DNA of 64,000 nucleotides from Motacilla alba alba (GCF_015832195.1 NC_052028.1:8165501-8229500), one strand, 5' to 3'; positions 34,301-47,717 are shown, numbered from the stretch's first letter. Translations and numbers: made by a program. Notes: generated by a model not told the origin, from the sequence alone.

Positions 34301-36880
34301 GGAGGAAAAAAGTTCACTTCCAAAAACATTTGCTTTAGAGACAGAAATTGTGTTTGATCCCCTCCATCCTGGCTCTTCCCATCACACCATGACTTGGAAA
34401 GGGCTGACAGTCCCTGCCAGTGGCTGGGCAGTGTTTCCCTGTGTGTGGCTCCATCGGATCCACTGCAGCACAAAACTGCATCAACCCGTTCACAACAGAA
34501 CCTCACATCCAGCAGCCAAAACCCAGCTGGCATTTTGTGCTCACAGTAAATAGGATTACTGGCAGCAATGAAAAGTGAAGTCCTCTGCTGAACAACACAC
34601 TGGGGATGGCAGCAGCTTTCCAGTCTTAGACTGCAAATACCACCTTGCCAAAGCTTTCTGTACTAATGGGGCCTATTTTCTCTACAGGAAAGGAAAAGGC
34701 AGGAGAGAACTCAATTTTTATGCTTCCGAGTCTCCTATTGATGTGCATGTGTTCAACTGCTCCTGTTCCCATTAACACCCAGCATGGGACATTCAAACAA
34801 CTTCAGAGCTGCTACAGCTGGGCTTGTCCGGGAGATAGAGCTCATGTTTAAGAAAAAGAAAAAAAAAAAGGCAAAAAGGGTATTATTTGAATTTTTTCTG
34901 CACTAAATAACGTAGCACAGCTTTGACTTTAAAACCTGCATTTTTCAATGGAAATATTTGTCTCTACCTAAATGACAAAGCAGAGCTGCCAACTATTCAT
35001 GTTCATAATCCTCACTGACACCAATGGGAGCTGCATTTGCAGAGCAGGTCCCCACAGGGATCCTGGAGGGTGATTTACTGCCTCCAACATGACCTGCAGG
35101 CACTAAATGGCTGCCTCCAGGTTACTCAGGTGGAAGAACATGCAGAGTGCCCATTTTGGAGGAAAAAAGGTCTGAGATTGTCAATAAATAAAAAAACCCT
35201 CGGGTCTCCCAGTGAAATGGAGTGAATGACCAGCTGACAAGGAGGGGAAAGGGGAAGAAAAAAGAAAACGAGAAACAGGCAAATTGCTCTCTGTGTGATG
35301 GCAGGAGTGATCCTGAACTGCAATCAAGTTTCCCAAAGTTTACATTTAAAGTCCTATTTGCCTCAACAATGCCCACTTTAGTGGCTAGAACATATAAAAC
35401 AATTAAAAAATACAGCATCCCTTGCCATGTAAATGTCCCTCCATTACAAAGAGGGCTCTAATTCTCAGGAATTGAGTTTGGACATGAGGAGAACGACCAT
35501 TTTTCTCGGATTTTTTTAATGTGAAAACCCAGTGCATATCCCTGATCAGTAAAGAAAGGCACAAACTGGGACAGGGGCTCAGTGTCCCCAGGCTGGCACA
35601 GGCACCATTGCGGACTTGAATCCCTTTATAAGAGCTACTGGGCTCCAAAAGCTGCCCCAAACTTCCTCCCACTGGATTTGTTACACACATTGGTACTGGC
35701 AATTCCAACTGATTTTAAACTGAAATATTGATGTGGGATTAGAGACCATTGTGTGAGGTGCAGATGTATTTAACATGATCAGCAGCAAATACATAGGTAT
35801 TAAACAGAGGGGTGGGAATATGAAAAAATCAAATTTAATACTCTTAAAGCAAATATTGCATTTTGAAAAGATCTCATTTCTTCCCTTCTCGGGCATCTCT
35901 GCCAGCACAACTGGCACATGTGCAAACTAAAAAAAAACAAACAAAAAAAATCCTGAAAGTCTTGGATTGGGATACAGAAAAAAAAGCTGCCAACACCTTG
36001 CTTTGTAACAGAGGGTCCAAGGGGAGTCCACAGCAGGGACATGGTAGAATGCATTAAATCTCAATTAGATCATAGCACACAACAAAGCACGGAACATTCT
36101 CATCGTATTTGCTCACCCAAGGATTAAGGGATTTTCTTTGGAGAGGTCTGTGCTAGCAAAGCATCTTGGGGACCTCATGGCTCTTGGCAGGGAAGAACAG
36201 GCACCTCTCTCTCCTGTCTTAATGAACTGCACCCATTAAATTGTCTCATAACTGTATTTTACACATATGTGTGCCAGTGAGAGACTGCAGCTGTGAAGAG
36301 ACGTGGTTTAATACTCTGGAAGTGCTTCCACAGTACTTTTGGTAAATATGTGGTACTGGTCACTGTCTGCATATAGCAAAACGTCAAAAATAAAAATGCA
36401 GAAAGAAAAAAAAAAACAGCAGAAGAAGGAAAATATGGAAGGAAATACAACTTCGATGGCATACTTTAGGTTTTAAACATTACTGTAATAAGGTAATGTT
36501 CTAGCCACTTTTAAAACAGTGATTTAGGCAACATTATGAAGTCATTATTTGTAAATGTGTTCATTATACAATACTTACTATTAATAAGACCTCATAATCA
36601 TGCCTGTAAACAGTATTACAGTATTGTAAATGCAATATTGGCCATCCAAGTGCCCTCAGAAGCCTGATGTGCAGCAATGGGCAGCAGAGCTGGGAGCAGT
36701 GTCCAGCCCAGATTCTGCTGGCTGATCCTGCTGCATGAGCTTCTACAGCAGCACCTTGTTCTGCAGGAGGATTCATGTGGCCACTTCAAATAATTTTACA
36801 TCCCAACCCCATCTCCTCTGAGCTAAACTAAGATTTGCTTCCATATGGCTTCACAAGCCTAAAGACTTTTCCTATGAAAT
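31362..36880. other. Intronic, no gene seen; simple repeats
   Basis: About 5.5 kb of unique-looking sequence. It has a TAAA-rich stretch at about 34003-34036 and an A-rich run at about 34852-34869. Many short open frames exist on both strands, none recognisable. Confidence 0.5.
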
Positions 36881-37105
36881 CACAGAATCATAGAAACATT
36901 TAGGCTGGAAAAGCCTGCAAGGCCATCAAGTCTGACTGTTCCCCCAGCACTGCCAAGTCCACCACTACACCATGACTTCAAGTGCCACTTTCACGTGTCT
37001 TTTAAATCCCTCTGGGGATGGGGACTCCACCACTGCCCTGGGCAGCCTGCTCCCTGACAGTGCTGGGGGTTTTCCTGTAGCAAAACTTGCCCCAACACCT
37101 GACTA
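36881..37105 (-). mobile_element. CR1 LINE 3' fragment (second tail type)
   Basis: CACAGAATCATAGAAACATT, CCCAGCACTGCCAAGTCCAC, GGGGACTCCACCACTGCCCT and GGGCAGCCTGCTCCCTGACA. The 'CCCAGCACTGCCAA' body matches the copy at 61247 and differs from the 'GACACCTTCCACTA' type, so at least two CR1 subfamilies are present. Confidence 0.9.
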
Positions 37106-39320
37106 CACTAATTTCTTCCACCCAGCCATTTCCACAGCTCTGAACTCTGCTGCCTCCACTCCAAGCAAGACTCGTGTCTAACATCTTCCAGCACTGGGCA
37201 TTTCAAGTGCTTTCAGCAAGGACAGGCTTCACCCAATGCAAACAGTTTGCACTTTCCTCCTGAAGATCAGTTAATGAAGTGCAACACTTCAGAGCTGTTT
37301 GATTAAAGTGCTAATGCTTGTAAAATCAATATGCCAGAAAGTGAAGCTTTCTTCATATTTAAGCAAGGGGAAAAAAAAAAGTCTTAAATTTTATTTGAAC
37401 CCAGATGCAGCAAAAGGAGTGCAGACACACAGTTTATAGCTGCCTCATATAATTTACAAACACCTGCTGTTAGTACACCTTAAAACACACATTATTCAAT
37501 AAATGCTGCAGAAATTATCTTAAAAGCAGCAGTGCCTTGACTTGCTTCTACAAAAGTTCTACAATATCCACGCACAGCACTGACACCTTTTAAAAGGTTT
37601 TCCTTGCTGAGGAGCAGTACCAATAGTCAAAACTGCAGCAAGGCCAGCAGCTTGGCAGGTCCCCATCACCTTTGGAGTGTGCTGCTTTAATTTGCTCCAG
37701 GCAAACCCATTCCCTACCCACACAAGAGTATTCAGTCAACTAAATGAATAGCTGAATGCACTCCACTGCTACACATTTGGGCTGGAAAACTTCAAAGCAT
37801 GGCAATCATAATATTTTCATTACAGGCAGGAGCTATTATTCCTCCCCACAATGAAGCCTGGAAGACAGGCTCTAATCCCCACAACAGAGTGCTCTCTTGA
37901 AAGGGAACATCACACTGGCTTTCAAAAACCCACCAGGGATGTGGAGTCCACAGCTCTGAAACCTTCCAGCCTCAGCGGGTCAAACCTGGCATCAAAGCAC
38001 CCACCCTGCCCCAAAATAGCTCCAACTTTCAGATGTTGTAACTCCCTAAATGGTAAGGGTACAAACTACATGGTCATAGCCCAAATTATGTTACACATCC
38101 CCTGACTGCACACACTGAGATTATGACTGCTCAGCGCACTCAGCACACACACAGTCACAAGGGAACACTAAAAGCAAATTCTGGCCCTGTCTATCATCCA
38201 TAATTCAAGAGAAATCAGGGTTAAAAAAAGTGCATGAGCAATTGACATAATTTATATGCTGCAAGTGGGAGAGTTGGCAGTCTCTTGCATCATAAAGTTT
38301 AAATAATGGTAGTTTAACATCAGATGTACCCACAGCTGTAGTGCCATTAGCTCCATTACGCCATGGAGCAACTGCTTCCTGAGCTGGGTACCCCCACCTT
38401 GTCCCACCAACAGCTTGCTTCACACAGGATTTCACCAGGAATGATCAGTCAAGCACAAACCACTCGGTACTAACAGCAGGAAAAAGAAAAAAAAAAAACA
38501 ATCACAAAACTAACACACCTGGAAAGGTTTAGTGATGCAGTTGGTATTGAAAGGTACCTTTAAAATGAAAGCAGGAAAAAAAGGGAAAAAGTATTCAGCA
38601 GTGGCAACAAGTTTTGGAGATGCTGTTGCAAATTTTGATCAATATCATGACATTTACCTTTTCAGGATATGATTTCTTCTTACTGTATATTAACAAAAAA
38701 TATTCTTCTTTACCCAAGGGATTATCAAATTCAGTGTGTGTATGCATGCTGAGGAGTATTAATTGATCATTCAATCTAAACCAGTCGATATTTCTTATGG
38801 AAACAAAAGAAACCTGGAACAGAGACTGCTTTGTCCCACCATTCTCAGGTTCACCCATATCATACTGTTTTTAGTGGAAAACCTAAACTCACAGAAATTA
38901 GGGATCCCAAGAGGGTCAGGCATTGGGAATGAGGCTGCCAAAAGTCCCACCTGAAAATTAGCTTTTTCAACCAATCCATTCTCTGTCTTATCAGTCTCTC
39001 TGCAATTTGTCATAAGATGACTCTGAAGCGGCATAATATAATTTATGCTATCCACAAATGTTGAATTGATTTGAGGGAATGCACAACCTAGAAAGCCCAA
39101 GCCAAGCCTACATTCTGGCCACAGTTTCTGTTATTCAGATAAACTCTTTTCAAAGAGGAATTTTGCAGAAATCAAACGAGAACTTGAAGGCAGGAATCCC
39201 TAAGGTAAAAGGAGTTGATGAAAGATCACCTGGTTTCACAGCACCCTGAACTTATCAGGATACCATCACCACTCTAAGTACCACTTTTCTGCAGTTAGTG
39301 CAGTAATACCAGCTTTTCAG
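37106..39320. other. Intronic, no gene seen
   Basis: Unique-looking AT-leaning sequence with an A-run near 37371-37380 and another near 38489-38500. No exon or known repeat was recognised. Confidence 0.5.
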
Positions 39321-39413
39321 TTGGGTTTTTTTGTTTGTTTTGGTTTTTTTTTGGTTTGGGTTTTTTTTGCTTCCTTTCTGTTGTGCTGTGCCATTAAAAA
39401 AAAAAAACAAAAC
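39321..39413. repeat. T/G-rich tract followed by poly-A
   Basis: A T-rich tract broken by G (39321-39369) is followed about 26 bases later by an A12 run and a short A-rich end (39396-39413). The two arms are complementary enough to fold back, and the region is prone to length variation. Confidence 0.85.
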
Positions 39414-40982
39414 ATCAGCACAGAGCCTCAATATTTGGTCCAAAAGTCCTTTTTTACATCCCATGTGCAGATTCAGCACATCCATGTCCATGGCACAAAG
39501 AGGAAGAGACACATCCATATTTAATCTTGAAACACAGCCTGGTAAACAGAGAGCAGCAAGAAAAGTTGCTCCCCCCTCCTCCCCCTCTGATTCAGCTGAC
39601 AACATCAACAAAGTGGAGCAGGTATGGTGGCAAGAGGCAACAGCTACTCCCTTCTGTCAGAGCAGAATATGGAAGTTTGGCAGAGAGCTAAAGCCTCATG
39701 TAAGAAAAACAAAAAGACTCAATCTCTCCTTTTTACCTTCAGCAGCACCAGCACTTCTTAACTTCACTGCTTCCCAGGAGATGATTCTCCATCCCCAGGT
39801 GTGCTGAGCATGCTCCATATTATCTGAAGGAACAGGAAACCCTGAGTTATGGGGGCTCTTTTACCTTTTTTTTTTCCTTTTCTAGGTCATGATATTCTTA
39901 TCTGAGCTTGCAGAGCACATCATCCAGACAAACTGCTGTCTTTCTCCTCCAGTTGCACCCAGGAGCACACTTGCATGAGGAAAATAAAAGGCGCCCAAGA
40001 TTTGAAATATGGCAGTGAGCATCCCTGTAATGCAGCCATGGGAACTGCCAGCAAAAAGCACTTCACAGGGGATTTACAACATGGATTTTTCTGCTACATG
40101 AGGTGGGGAGAGAGATCTGCAAAGAAGGCAGATGATAATTTAAGTTTATTTATGATTTATTTCAGTAGCTGGAGAAGAATTTAAAGAGGTATTTCCAGTG
40201 CTTCTTTAAACACCTGAACCACCACACACCAATGAAGCTCAGTAAAAGCCCTAGACTATGTTGCCCCTTACTAACAAAACACAGTGTATGCAACCCTGCT
40301 GCCCCCTTACACTGACAGAGTGTTAAAATGCAGGGCACATAAAGAACTAGCAAAAATTTCAAGGAAATTATTAAGATGAGTGACTTGATAAAATCCTTCT
40401 CTCTGAGCTAGACAGCCTAAGGCTGAGTCATGAAAACACAGGGGAAAAAAACCACCAAAATCCCATACTCCAGCTTGAGCATCCAAACAGAGGACTTCTG
40501 CAGCCTCCTTTAGGCACCAAAGGGTATCTCTGCATGAAAGCTTTAAAACCTTCCTTAGCTGGTTCTCTGTGGAAGGATCCCATCAGCCTTTCCCTAGTCC
40601 TCTCACAGCCCTGTGGAACAGCAGAGCAATGGATGCTCATTACCAACAGCAGCTGACAGTGCTGCAAGGATCCCCGTGGGCTCCTCGAGGGCTGTGGATG
40701 GTACAGTCATCCAAAATCATGCTCAAGAGAGAACAAGACATCCCTGCTACAGAAGCACTTCTCACTGACCTGGGGGAAAAGAACTCCTTCATTACAATTA
40801 CAAACCCAAACTACTCTACAAAGTATTTTGATCCCGCTTGGATGTGCCCCCACCAGGCACGAGCAAGGCTCTGCCTCACCTGGTTGAGGAACACAGCCCA
40901 GTCTACACAGCTGCTCTCTCGGAGCCTCCTCAGGTCAGGATGACCCCGAGATGTGTTAAAAGTCTCTTTTTCCCAACCCAGC
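39414..40982. other. Intronic, no gene seen
   Basis: Unique-looking sequence up to the LTR boundary. No retroviral internal sequence was recognised on this side of the LTR. Confidence 0.5.
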
Positions 40983-41583
40983 TGTTGAAGAAGGAGTCAG
41001 AAGTCTTCGGCTGTCGTTCTCAAGGTTGTTTATTAATTCTTATCTAAAACATTTTCTGTCTGGCCTGCCGTGATCTGTTCAGCAGGTCAGCCAAAGGCAC
41101 ACTGCCCTCCCACAGGGCCGGTGCTGTCTTTTATATTACAAGCTACTTGATATTTATTATTGATATTTTATACTACAAGTACTTGATATTTACTATTATG
41201 TTCCAATACCTATCACCTATGTTAGACAGTGACTTTTTACTCTGAACCAATCTAAGAGTGCCAACATCACCCAGAAAATGGACATTAGGAAGAAGAAAGA
41301 AAGGGCACGCCCTGATTCCTCCATCTTGGAACCTTAAACCCCTATGTTCAAAACCCCAAAATTTCTCTTCTCACCGTGTAACTATTACTACTATGCTGTC
41401 TAAACTTTTGTGACCTTTAATTCCTCATACAAAGTTGGTAATTAGTTCCATGGGTTGAACTCAAAGCTGCAGGGGTCTTTGGCTGCATGCCAGGGTCTCT
41501 GACACCCCTGCCAAGGCTTCAAAGCTCCCTGGCTGGGGCTCAGATCATCCAGAACCATCAGAGAGATGTCCTGGGTTCCAACA
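40983..41583 (-). mobile_element. Apparently solo endogenous retrovirus LTR (601 bp)
   Basis: Read on the minus strand, the element starts TGTTGGAACCCAGGACATCT and ends CTGACTCCTTCTTCAACA, giving TG...CA termini. It carries a TATAAAA box (41129-41135) and an AATAAA signal (41029-41034) 46 nt before the end, in the right order for U3-R-U5. The pattern fits an LTR type common in passerine genomes (recognised from memory). No gag or pol sequence was seen within several hundred bases either side, so it looks like a solo LTR. No 4-6 bp target-site duplication is evident next to the chosen ends (AGC left, CTG right), so the boundary may be a few bases off or one flank may be rearranged. It lies antisense to plus and in the same orientation as FSTL4, so its promoter and poly-A signal could affect FSTL4 transcription. 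Confidence 0.82.
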
Positions 41584-42718
41584 CTGCTCCTCCAACAGCT
41601 GGGAGCCTCCAGCCCCAGGCTGATTTTGGGTTTGTATTTGAGGGGGAGCGAGATTAATGCTTTCCAGCACACACAACCCATTTCTGGTTTTTTGCCACCA
41701 TAAGGAGCCTGGCATTGTCTGTTCCCTGGAGCATGGAACAAATGCACATTTGACCTTCCCATGCCACACATTTTGGGTGAGCACCAGGCCCTGCAGGGGA
41801 TCCAGGACCCCCATTCATACTGCACACCTGGCCAAGTCCTGCTGGGCCATGCCAGACATCAGACCACAGCAACTGTCTCACCAGTGCTACCTCCAGAGCT
41901 TGCTCACCTGGCACATGCACCTCTGTCTGGTACATTGCCTCCTGCTCATGACTCCCAATCCTCTTCCATACTCTCTCAATATAACCACAGAGAGGCACAC
42001 CAAGGCAGCAACTTGAGGGAACAGAGAATTACCAGAACTGAAGATTCCACACCCCACCTCCCACCAGCACCACCAGGTCTGATGCATCAGCAGGACTCAA
42101 CCTTCCTGCCTGTTCCCACCCACACCTGAGCCCCATCACACTCCTCTGTCTGATCTAGGTCCCCAGGAGTCAGGGTGCAGGCAGGTTACATGGCAAAAAG
42201 GGTTCTTTCACTTCAAAAGAAGCACAAACACTTTAAAACTTTGGAAAAATTTCCACTTTTATTTTAAAAAATTGTATTAGAAAAATTGTAGCTTTTAAAT
42301 CCACAACATTTTAGGGACAAAGCAATTCTACTCATGAAACCCTTCTTACTAGCATGGGTTGTCTGAGAATCACCTTGTGAAGGCTTCCCCTTCCTGATCC
42401 TTACAGTGCCTTTCCCCTTTAGAACACTGGAGATCACAGCCCTTCCACGAGGCCTCAGCACAACCCCCTGCCCAGCAGAGCTCAGTGTTCAGGTACTGGC
42501 AGAAAGCAGCACAGCAGCACCAGCACCGCCTTCAAAGAGAGTGCAGAATTCTGGTTATTTATATAAGACTGTATTTAATACATCTGCTCACCTTCACCTG
42601 CATTTTCCCTCCACATATCAAAATTTGCAATTTGTAAACTGCAGAATTTAATGACAGTGGAGTCAAAGCAGGAATGTGGATAGCAGATGCTGCATTTAAC
42701 ACCCACCATGATGAATTA
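41584..42718. other. Intronic, no gene seen
   Basis: GC-richer near 41600-42130. Overlapping open frames on both strands (up to 127 codons) resemble neither retroviral proteins nor any other family I know. Confidence 0.5.
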
Positions 42719-42765
42719 TAGGATATCCTGAGTTGGAAGGGACCCTTAAGGATCACTGAGACCCA
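42719..42765 (-). mobile_element. CR1 LINE terminal remnant
   Basis: TAGGATATCCTGAGTTGGAA then GGGACCCTTAAGGATCACTG is a typical inverted terminus of one CR1 subfamily. Nothing more of the element follows clearly. Confidence 0.75.
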
Positions 42766-43225
42766 AGGGAAACTACCCCCTTCCCCCTTTTTTTTTTTTT
42801 TTTCTGGAAGCATCACTGGAGTCCCACCCTTAATAATAATTTCAGAATCTCCTGGAAGTAGTGTGGGAGTGTCACCATTAAGATGAGTGGAAACACAACT
42901 CCTGGTTGTATGCATTCCCTCCAGACTGCCAGGCCACATTTAAATCCCTTTCCTCAATTGGAAGGAACTTAACCAACCTGGAAAACAACAAATCAATGCT
43001 ACTTGCCTTGTTTTTCATGTCTGACTCCACATTAATGCTGTGTCAGAAAACATCAGCATCAGAAGAGGCTGCACCAGCCTTTGCCAGAACTATTGCATTT
43101 TCTCAATGAAAAAGGGAAATAGGTAAGAGGGATGAGAAAATTATTAATTTCACAGGATCTGTGTTGCACCTCCCCTGTAATTTGGGCAGGGCTCCTTCCC
43201 CTGGAAACAAGAACTAGGAGACAGA
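42766..43225. other. Intronic, with a T16 run
   Basis: A T16 run lies at 42788-42803. Nothing else was recognised between the two CR1 fragments. Confidence 0.55.
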
Positions 43226-43372
43226 AGCTGTGGCTGCTCTGTACCTGAAGTGCTCAAGGTCAGGTTAGATGTGGCTTAGAGCAATCTGGTCTAGAGGAAG
43301 GTGTCCTTGCCTGTGGCAGGGGGTTGGAACAAGAACATCTTTAAGGTTCCTTCCAACCCAAACCCTCCTATG
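43226..43372 (+). mobile_element. CR1 LINE 3' fragment, sense
   Basis: GAAGCTGTGGCTGCTCTGTA, GAGGAAGGTGTCCTTGCCTG and a terminal TTCCTTCCAACCCAAACCCT identify a sense CR1 tail that ends in CCTATG. Confidence 0.88.
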
Positions 43373-46300
43373 TACCCACACTGAGAATAGGGATTTCCTT
43401 ACAGCACGATTGGTGGATGGAGAATTAGTTTCCTCATCAGTGAAGATGATCCCAGTGGGAGACTCTGCTTTCTGCACCAGATCAGGACATGTCCAAGCAA
43501 ATATTGAGCCAAAACTCATCATTGTGCTGTCAAAGAAATTCTCCTAAGTGAAGCAGCTACTTCCCCACAGTCTTCAAAAGTCTGATAGCCTGCGTTATCT
43601 ATTTGCCACTGTTTAATCAGCCCTGGTTAACAAATCAGACTTGTTTGCAGCATTTTCAGGGTCAAGTTAACTAATTTTAGAAGAATACAACTGCACTTAT
43701 GAGGAAACAGACAGTAAAAATATAGAGGGTTTATGCACATCCTTTCCTGATGTGTTTAGTTGCATTTGAAACTGCTTCAGTTGCAGATCTATACAGTTAT
43801 GTGAGCTGGTCACTGCTGGGCTTCCTGGGAATCCTGCAAGCTGGAGGGACAAGTCAGAGTGTCACAGTCAAGAATTCATAGACAGCAACAGCAGAAGCCA
43901 TGTGACTGGAACCACTGAATCTCTTCTGCTGGAAACTAATTGGATGTAGGAAGGGAGAAGATGCATACAACTGTATGCAAAGGGAGATGAGTTATGGAAA
44001 GGCTCCAAAACCAGTACATTTGGTAAGCTAATGTTACTCCAATGAAATACAGAAAAGTCTGCAAAATTATTTTATGTCTTCTCCAATAAACATTCAGTAG
44101 AATGTAAAGAATAAAATTATTCCCTTTGTACAAAAGATGATTTAAATGCATTCTATTACTAAAATTTTGTGCAACTAAGAACTTGTAGCAAAGATTGAAA
44201 AGAGTGTTCACAAAAGCAGTGAACATTACTACACAGTAAAAATACAGTGGAGATTTGCAGACCAAGGTCTTCTATCACACCTAAATTGAAACATAGACCC
44301 ATGGCAATGTATTCTCCCTGTTAGCTCTCCTAAAGCCCTTACCAGAGTACACTGCAACAGTCTGTGGAGAGAGAAAGGAATGTCTCCTCAAATACAACAG
44401 AAACAGCTTTGCTGAAGGACAGGAGAGCTTATGGCTGTTTCCTGTGCATCACGGACCTAAAGAATGCTGATATTTAGTAAACTTTAAGGACCAATAAAAC
44501 CCAAAAATGATTCTTTTAAAAACACCTACAGGGCCTTTAAGGAACCATAAATAAAATTCCATGAGATTTTCAGAGATTTACAGCACATCAGCTTGGCTGT
44601 GCACTAAGGGAAATCCCTCTGGCCACAAGCCAGAACTTCATCCCTAGGGCCCAGCACCTGAGAAACACCCACAGGTCCTGCTGCTGCTGGACTCACTCAC
44701 AGCACAGACCCTGCAGGAGCTGAACGCTGCAGCAGCAGGGGCACTCATGCCACAGCAGGACGTGCAGATTCTCTGGCCTGGAAACACAGTGCCAGGCTGG
44801 GGTGCCTGCAGGAGCACAGCTATGCTGGCAGCAGCACTGGCGTTAGCACTGCCAGGACCTCCTAAAGCCCAACTAATCCAGACAACTGGGAACGCATTCT
44901 GGACAGGTGAAGCTTGAATCCTCTCCTTGAAGCTCTCCAGCCCAGCCAAATTACAAGCTTGCAGACTATCAAAGCCCTGCATCTGAGCTGCATTATTAGA
45001 AGGATGAGACCAGCCCGTAACAATTAATTAACAGTAACAATTAATTTTTGTGTGGCATTCTTCACTTCTGAATATTTGAGCAGTGCTATTTTTTCACCAG
45101 ATATGATTTTGTAGCCAAAAAAAAAAAGTGCTTGAGTGCATTACAGCATCTTTGTTCACACGCAGTACTGAACTTCTTTGAAATATTCAAAATTTAACAG
45201 ATTGATTTTGCTTCTGGCAAGTCTCCCTGCATGTAGTTTTGCTGAGTGTGTAGACCCACACTCTCAAAGAGCTACCTATCACCTACATGATCTATTTATG
45301 GAAGAATGGACGAATATCCATTAATATAGAGGTAAACTCTAGGAGACAGCATGGTCAATATGAAGCAAAGAAATCAGAGTAAAGAACAAGAAACTTTCTT
45401 TGATGTAGAATCCCAACTTCCACTGCCTTTGCTTTGCAATAGAGCAGGAGCAAGAAGGATAAATGAAAGAAGGGACAGGGATGCTAATATCCATTCACTT
45501 TTTGTTTGTGGCTTGTTGTTTATTCATGGATTTCACATTAAGTTTACTTCTGGAAAATCATATAGGAATTTATCACCATGCCCATTCAAAATGCCATGTA
45601 AATATTAACTACCCTTAATTGCTGTGTGGTTGGTGTTAATTAATCTTTTCCTTGATGGAAAGAAGTTTCTGTACGCAGCCAAAGTGAACAAATCCTTCTA
45701 AATCCTTGACATTTTCGTGTCATATCATCAAAACTGTTAATTTGGGCTGTTCCAGAAGAAGATGGAGGGGTAAGACTCAGACAATGGCAAGGAGGGCTGA
45801 TTTTTTGAGACAACAGACTTAACCTCCCAGCCTTGTGCATAAACATCTCATCAAAATTCAGTGCTTAATAGTAACTGGGTTCTTGGCACAGTGATGAGAT
45901 TGGAAATCATGATCTAAAGCATTACATATGGATTGCTTCTCTCATCCTGAACCATTCTGGTGCCCAGACTTTAGGATTTTTTTCCATGTTGAAGCAAGAG
46001 TAAAACATTAATGACCAGAAGTAAACAGAAACACTGTCTTTGCCAGGTGAGCAGGTCTCCAAACCACATTTTCTACTAATGCTGTAAGACTCAGGTGTCC
46101 CTTAAGATGTGTTTTTTGCTTTCCAATTCCACTATGCCCCATGACACTGGATGGCAGATGTCACATAACTGACACTGCTGGATCCTGACACTGCAAAGCA
46201 AGGGGGACAAATGAAACCTTCTGCAGAAGGTGTGCACAGTTTCCCTACTGGTTTTCTGGGAGAGACTGCCAAGGCTGAGCCCTCCCCACTCCCGAGGCTC

Positions 46301-47450
46301 AGTGCACAGCCACACCTTCTGTAGCACAGGTTCCACTGGTCAGGTTCATGTCAGCAACCTTGGTGCAAGGAAAGCACAGAGTGAGACCAGAGCACTGAGT
46401 GTGTTCACTTCCAGAGTGCAAAAAGTATCACAAACTAAACCTAACATCCGAATCATTCTTTTTAGTAAGGTCTTTACAAGATAAATGATTGCTCTGGTTT
46501 TTTCCTTAATAAAAATAGTTACATGAAGAGACATCAGTATTCATAGTTATGATGCCTTAAACAGACCCTAAAGGTTTTCTGTCTTCAATTTAACTCAGCT
46601 TCTAATAACCTATTAGCATGAAAATGACAGTTGAGCCGATGTAAGCTTAGATGCCTTTTCAAGATACAATTTCCTTCACATTGCAGAGATACTATTCACA
46701 TCAAACCAAGCTATGAAAAAAACAAGCTACCCCTTGAAGTGCTCCAGAACTTATCAAAATATTTGAATACTTTTCAAAACACATCTTGGCACTTTTCTCT
46801 GAATGTAATTAATACCTTTCTCTTTCAATTATACACATGGATGCACATATTGAAGTATAAAAAAAAAAGTCTCTGGATGGGTTGTCCTTTTGAGAACTTG
46901 ATGAACTTTACAGAACTCTCTTTGCTCTGTTCCTCTGTCCTATCTTGTCACCTCAGCCTTGTGTTTCTGTTTGGTGGGACTTTTCTCTCTAGGCTCAGTG
47001 ACAGCAGGAATGAATTGCAGCGTGAGCACCTCGTCCATCCCAGACTCGTCCTGGTGGCTCCTGGTCACACCATGCCTTGGGTCCAGCTTCCAGCACAGCT
47101 GGGTACTGCAGGTCCTCCCACCACAGCTTCATCTGCTCATCTCAGCTCATCTCGTGCTGCTGCTCTTCATGAGGCAGGAGTGCTGGAAGCTACCTGTAAA
47201 GCTTTTTCCTGTGCTTGCATGTCCCCTTTATTAATTCTCACAATTTCAATGCAGTTGGATCTCAAAAGGAAGTCATTCACAGCCCTACTGCCAGGTTCAC
47301 AGCAGCAATTATTTGTGTATCTTCTGAAAGGTTTCTAAATAAACACAGCCCTCAAATGCTGACGGGTGTGAATGCTCCTCATTCCTGGCAGACCTTGGTA
47401 TTACTTCAGCAGTTGAACTGAAGGCTTACAGAGCAAAACAGGCAACAGGT
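43373..47450. other. Intronic, no supported gene
   Basis: A GC- and CTG-rich patch at 44640-44960 and a longer plus-strand open frame at 46631-47338 (discussed as a finding) stand out. A 13 bp direct repeat, GTAACAATTAATT, occurs at 45017 and 45034. No exon or repeat family was recognised. Confidence 0.5.
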
Positions 47451-47717
47451 GACAAGACGAGAGAAAATGGCATCAAGTTGCACCAGGAGTTTAGACTAGG
47501 TATTAGGAAAAATTTCTTCATGGAAAAGATTGTCAAGCATTGAAACAAATTGCACAGGCAAGTGGTAGAGTCACCATCTCCAGAAGTGTTCAGAAACATG
47601 TGGATATGGCACCTGGGGACATAGTTGAGTGGTGACCATGGTGGTGGTGCTGGGTTGATGGTGGGACTTGATGATCTTAAAGGTCTTTTCCAACCTTCCA
47701 AGCTGATTCTACGAAAG
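47451..47717 (+). mobile_element. CR1 LINE 3' fragment, sense
   Basis: GACAAGACGAGAGAAAATGG, CATCAAGTTGCACCAGGAGT, AGGAAAAATTTCTTCATGGA, GAGTCACCATCTCCAGAAGT and GATGATCTTAAAGGTCTTTT identify the same tail type as the copy at 1870. It ends near a degenerate TGATTCTACGAAA. Confidence 0.9.

Noticed and set aside
41442..42129. Open frames next to the 601 bp LTR, considered as retroviral gag or pol
   Set aside because: No recognisable retroviral motif, and frames overlap on both strands; treated as chance.
44644..44982. 112-codon minus-strand frame in a GC-rich patch
   Set aside because: It is low-complexity, Ala/Ser-rich, and matches no known family; lack of stops is explained by CTG/CAG-rich sequence.
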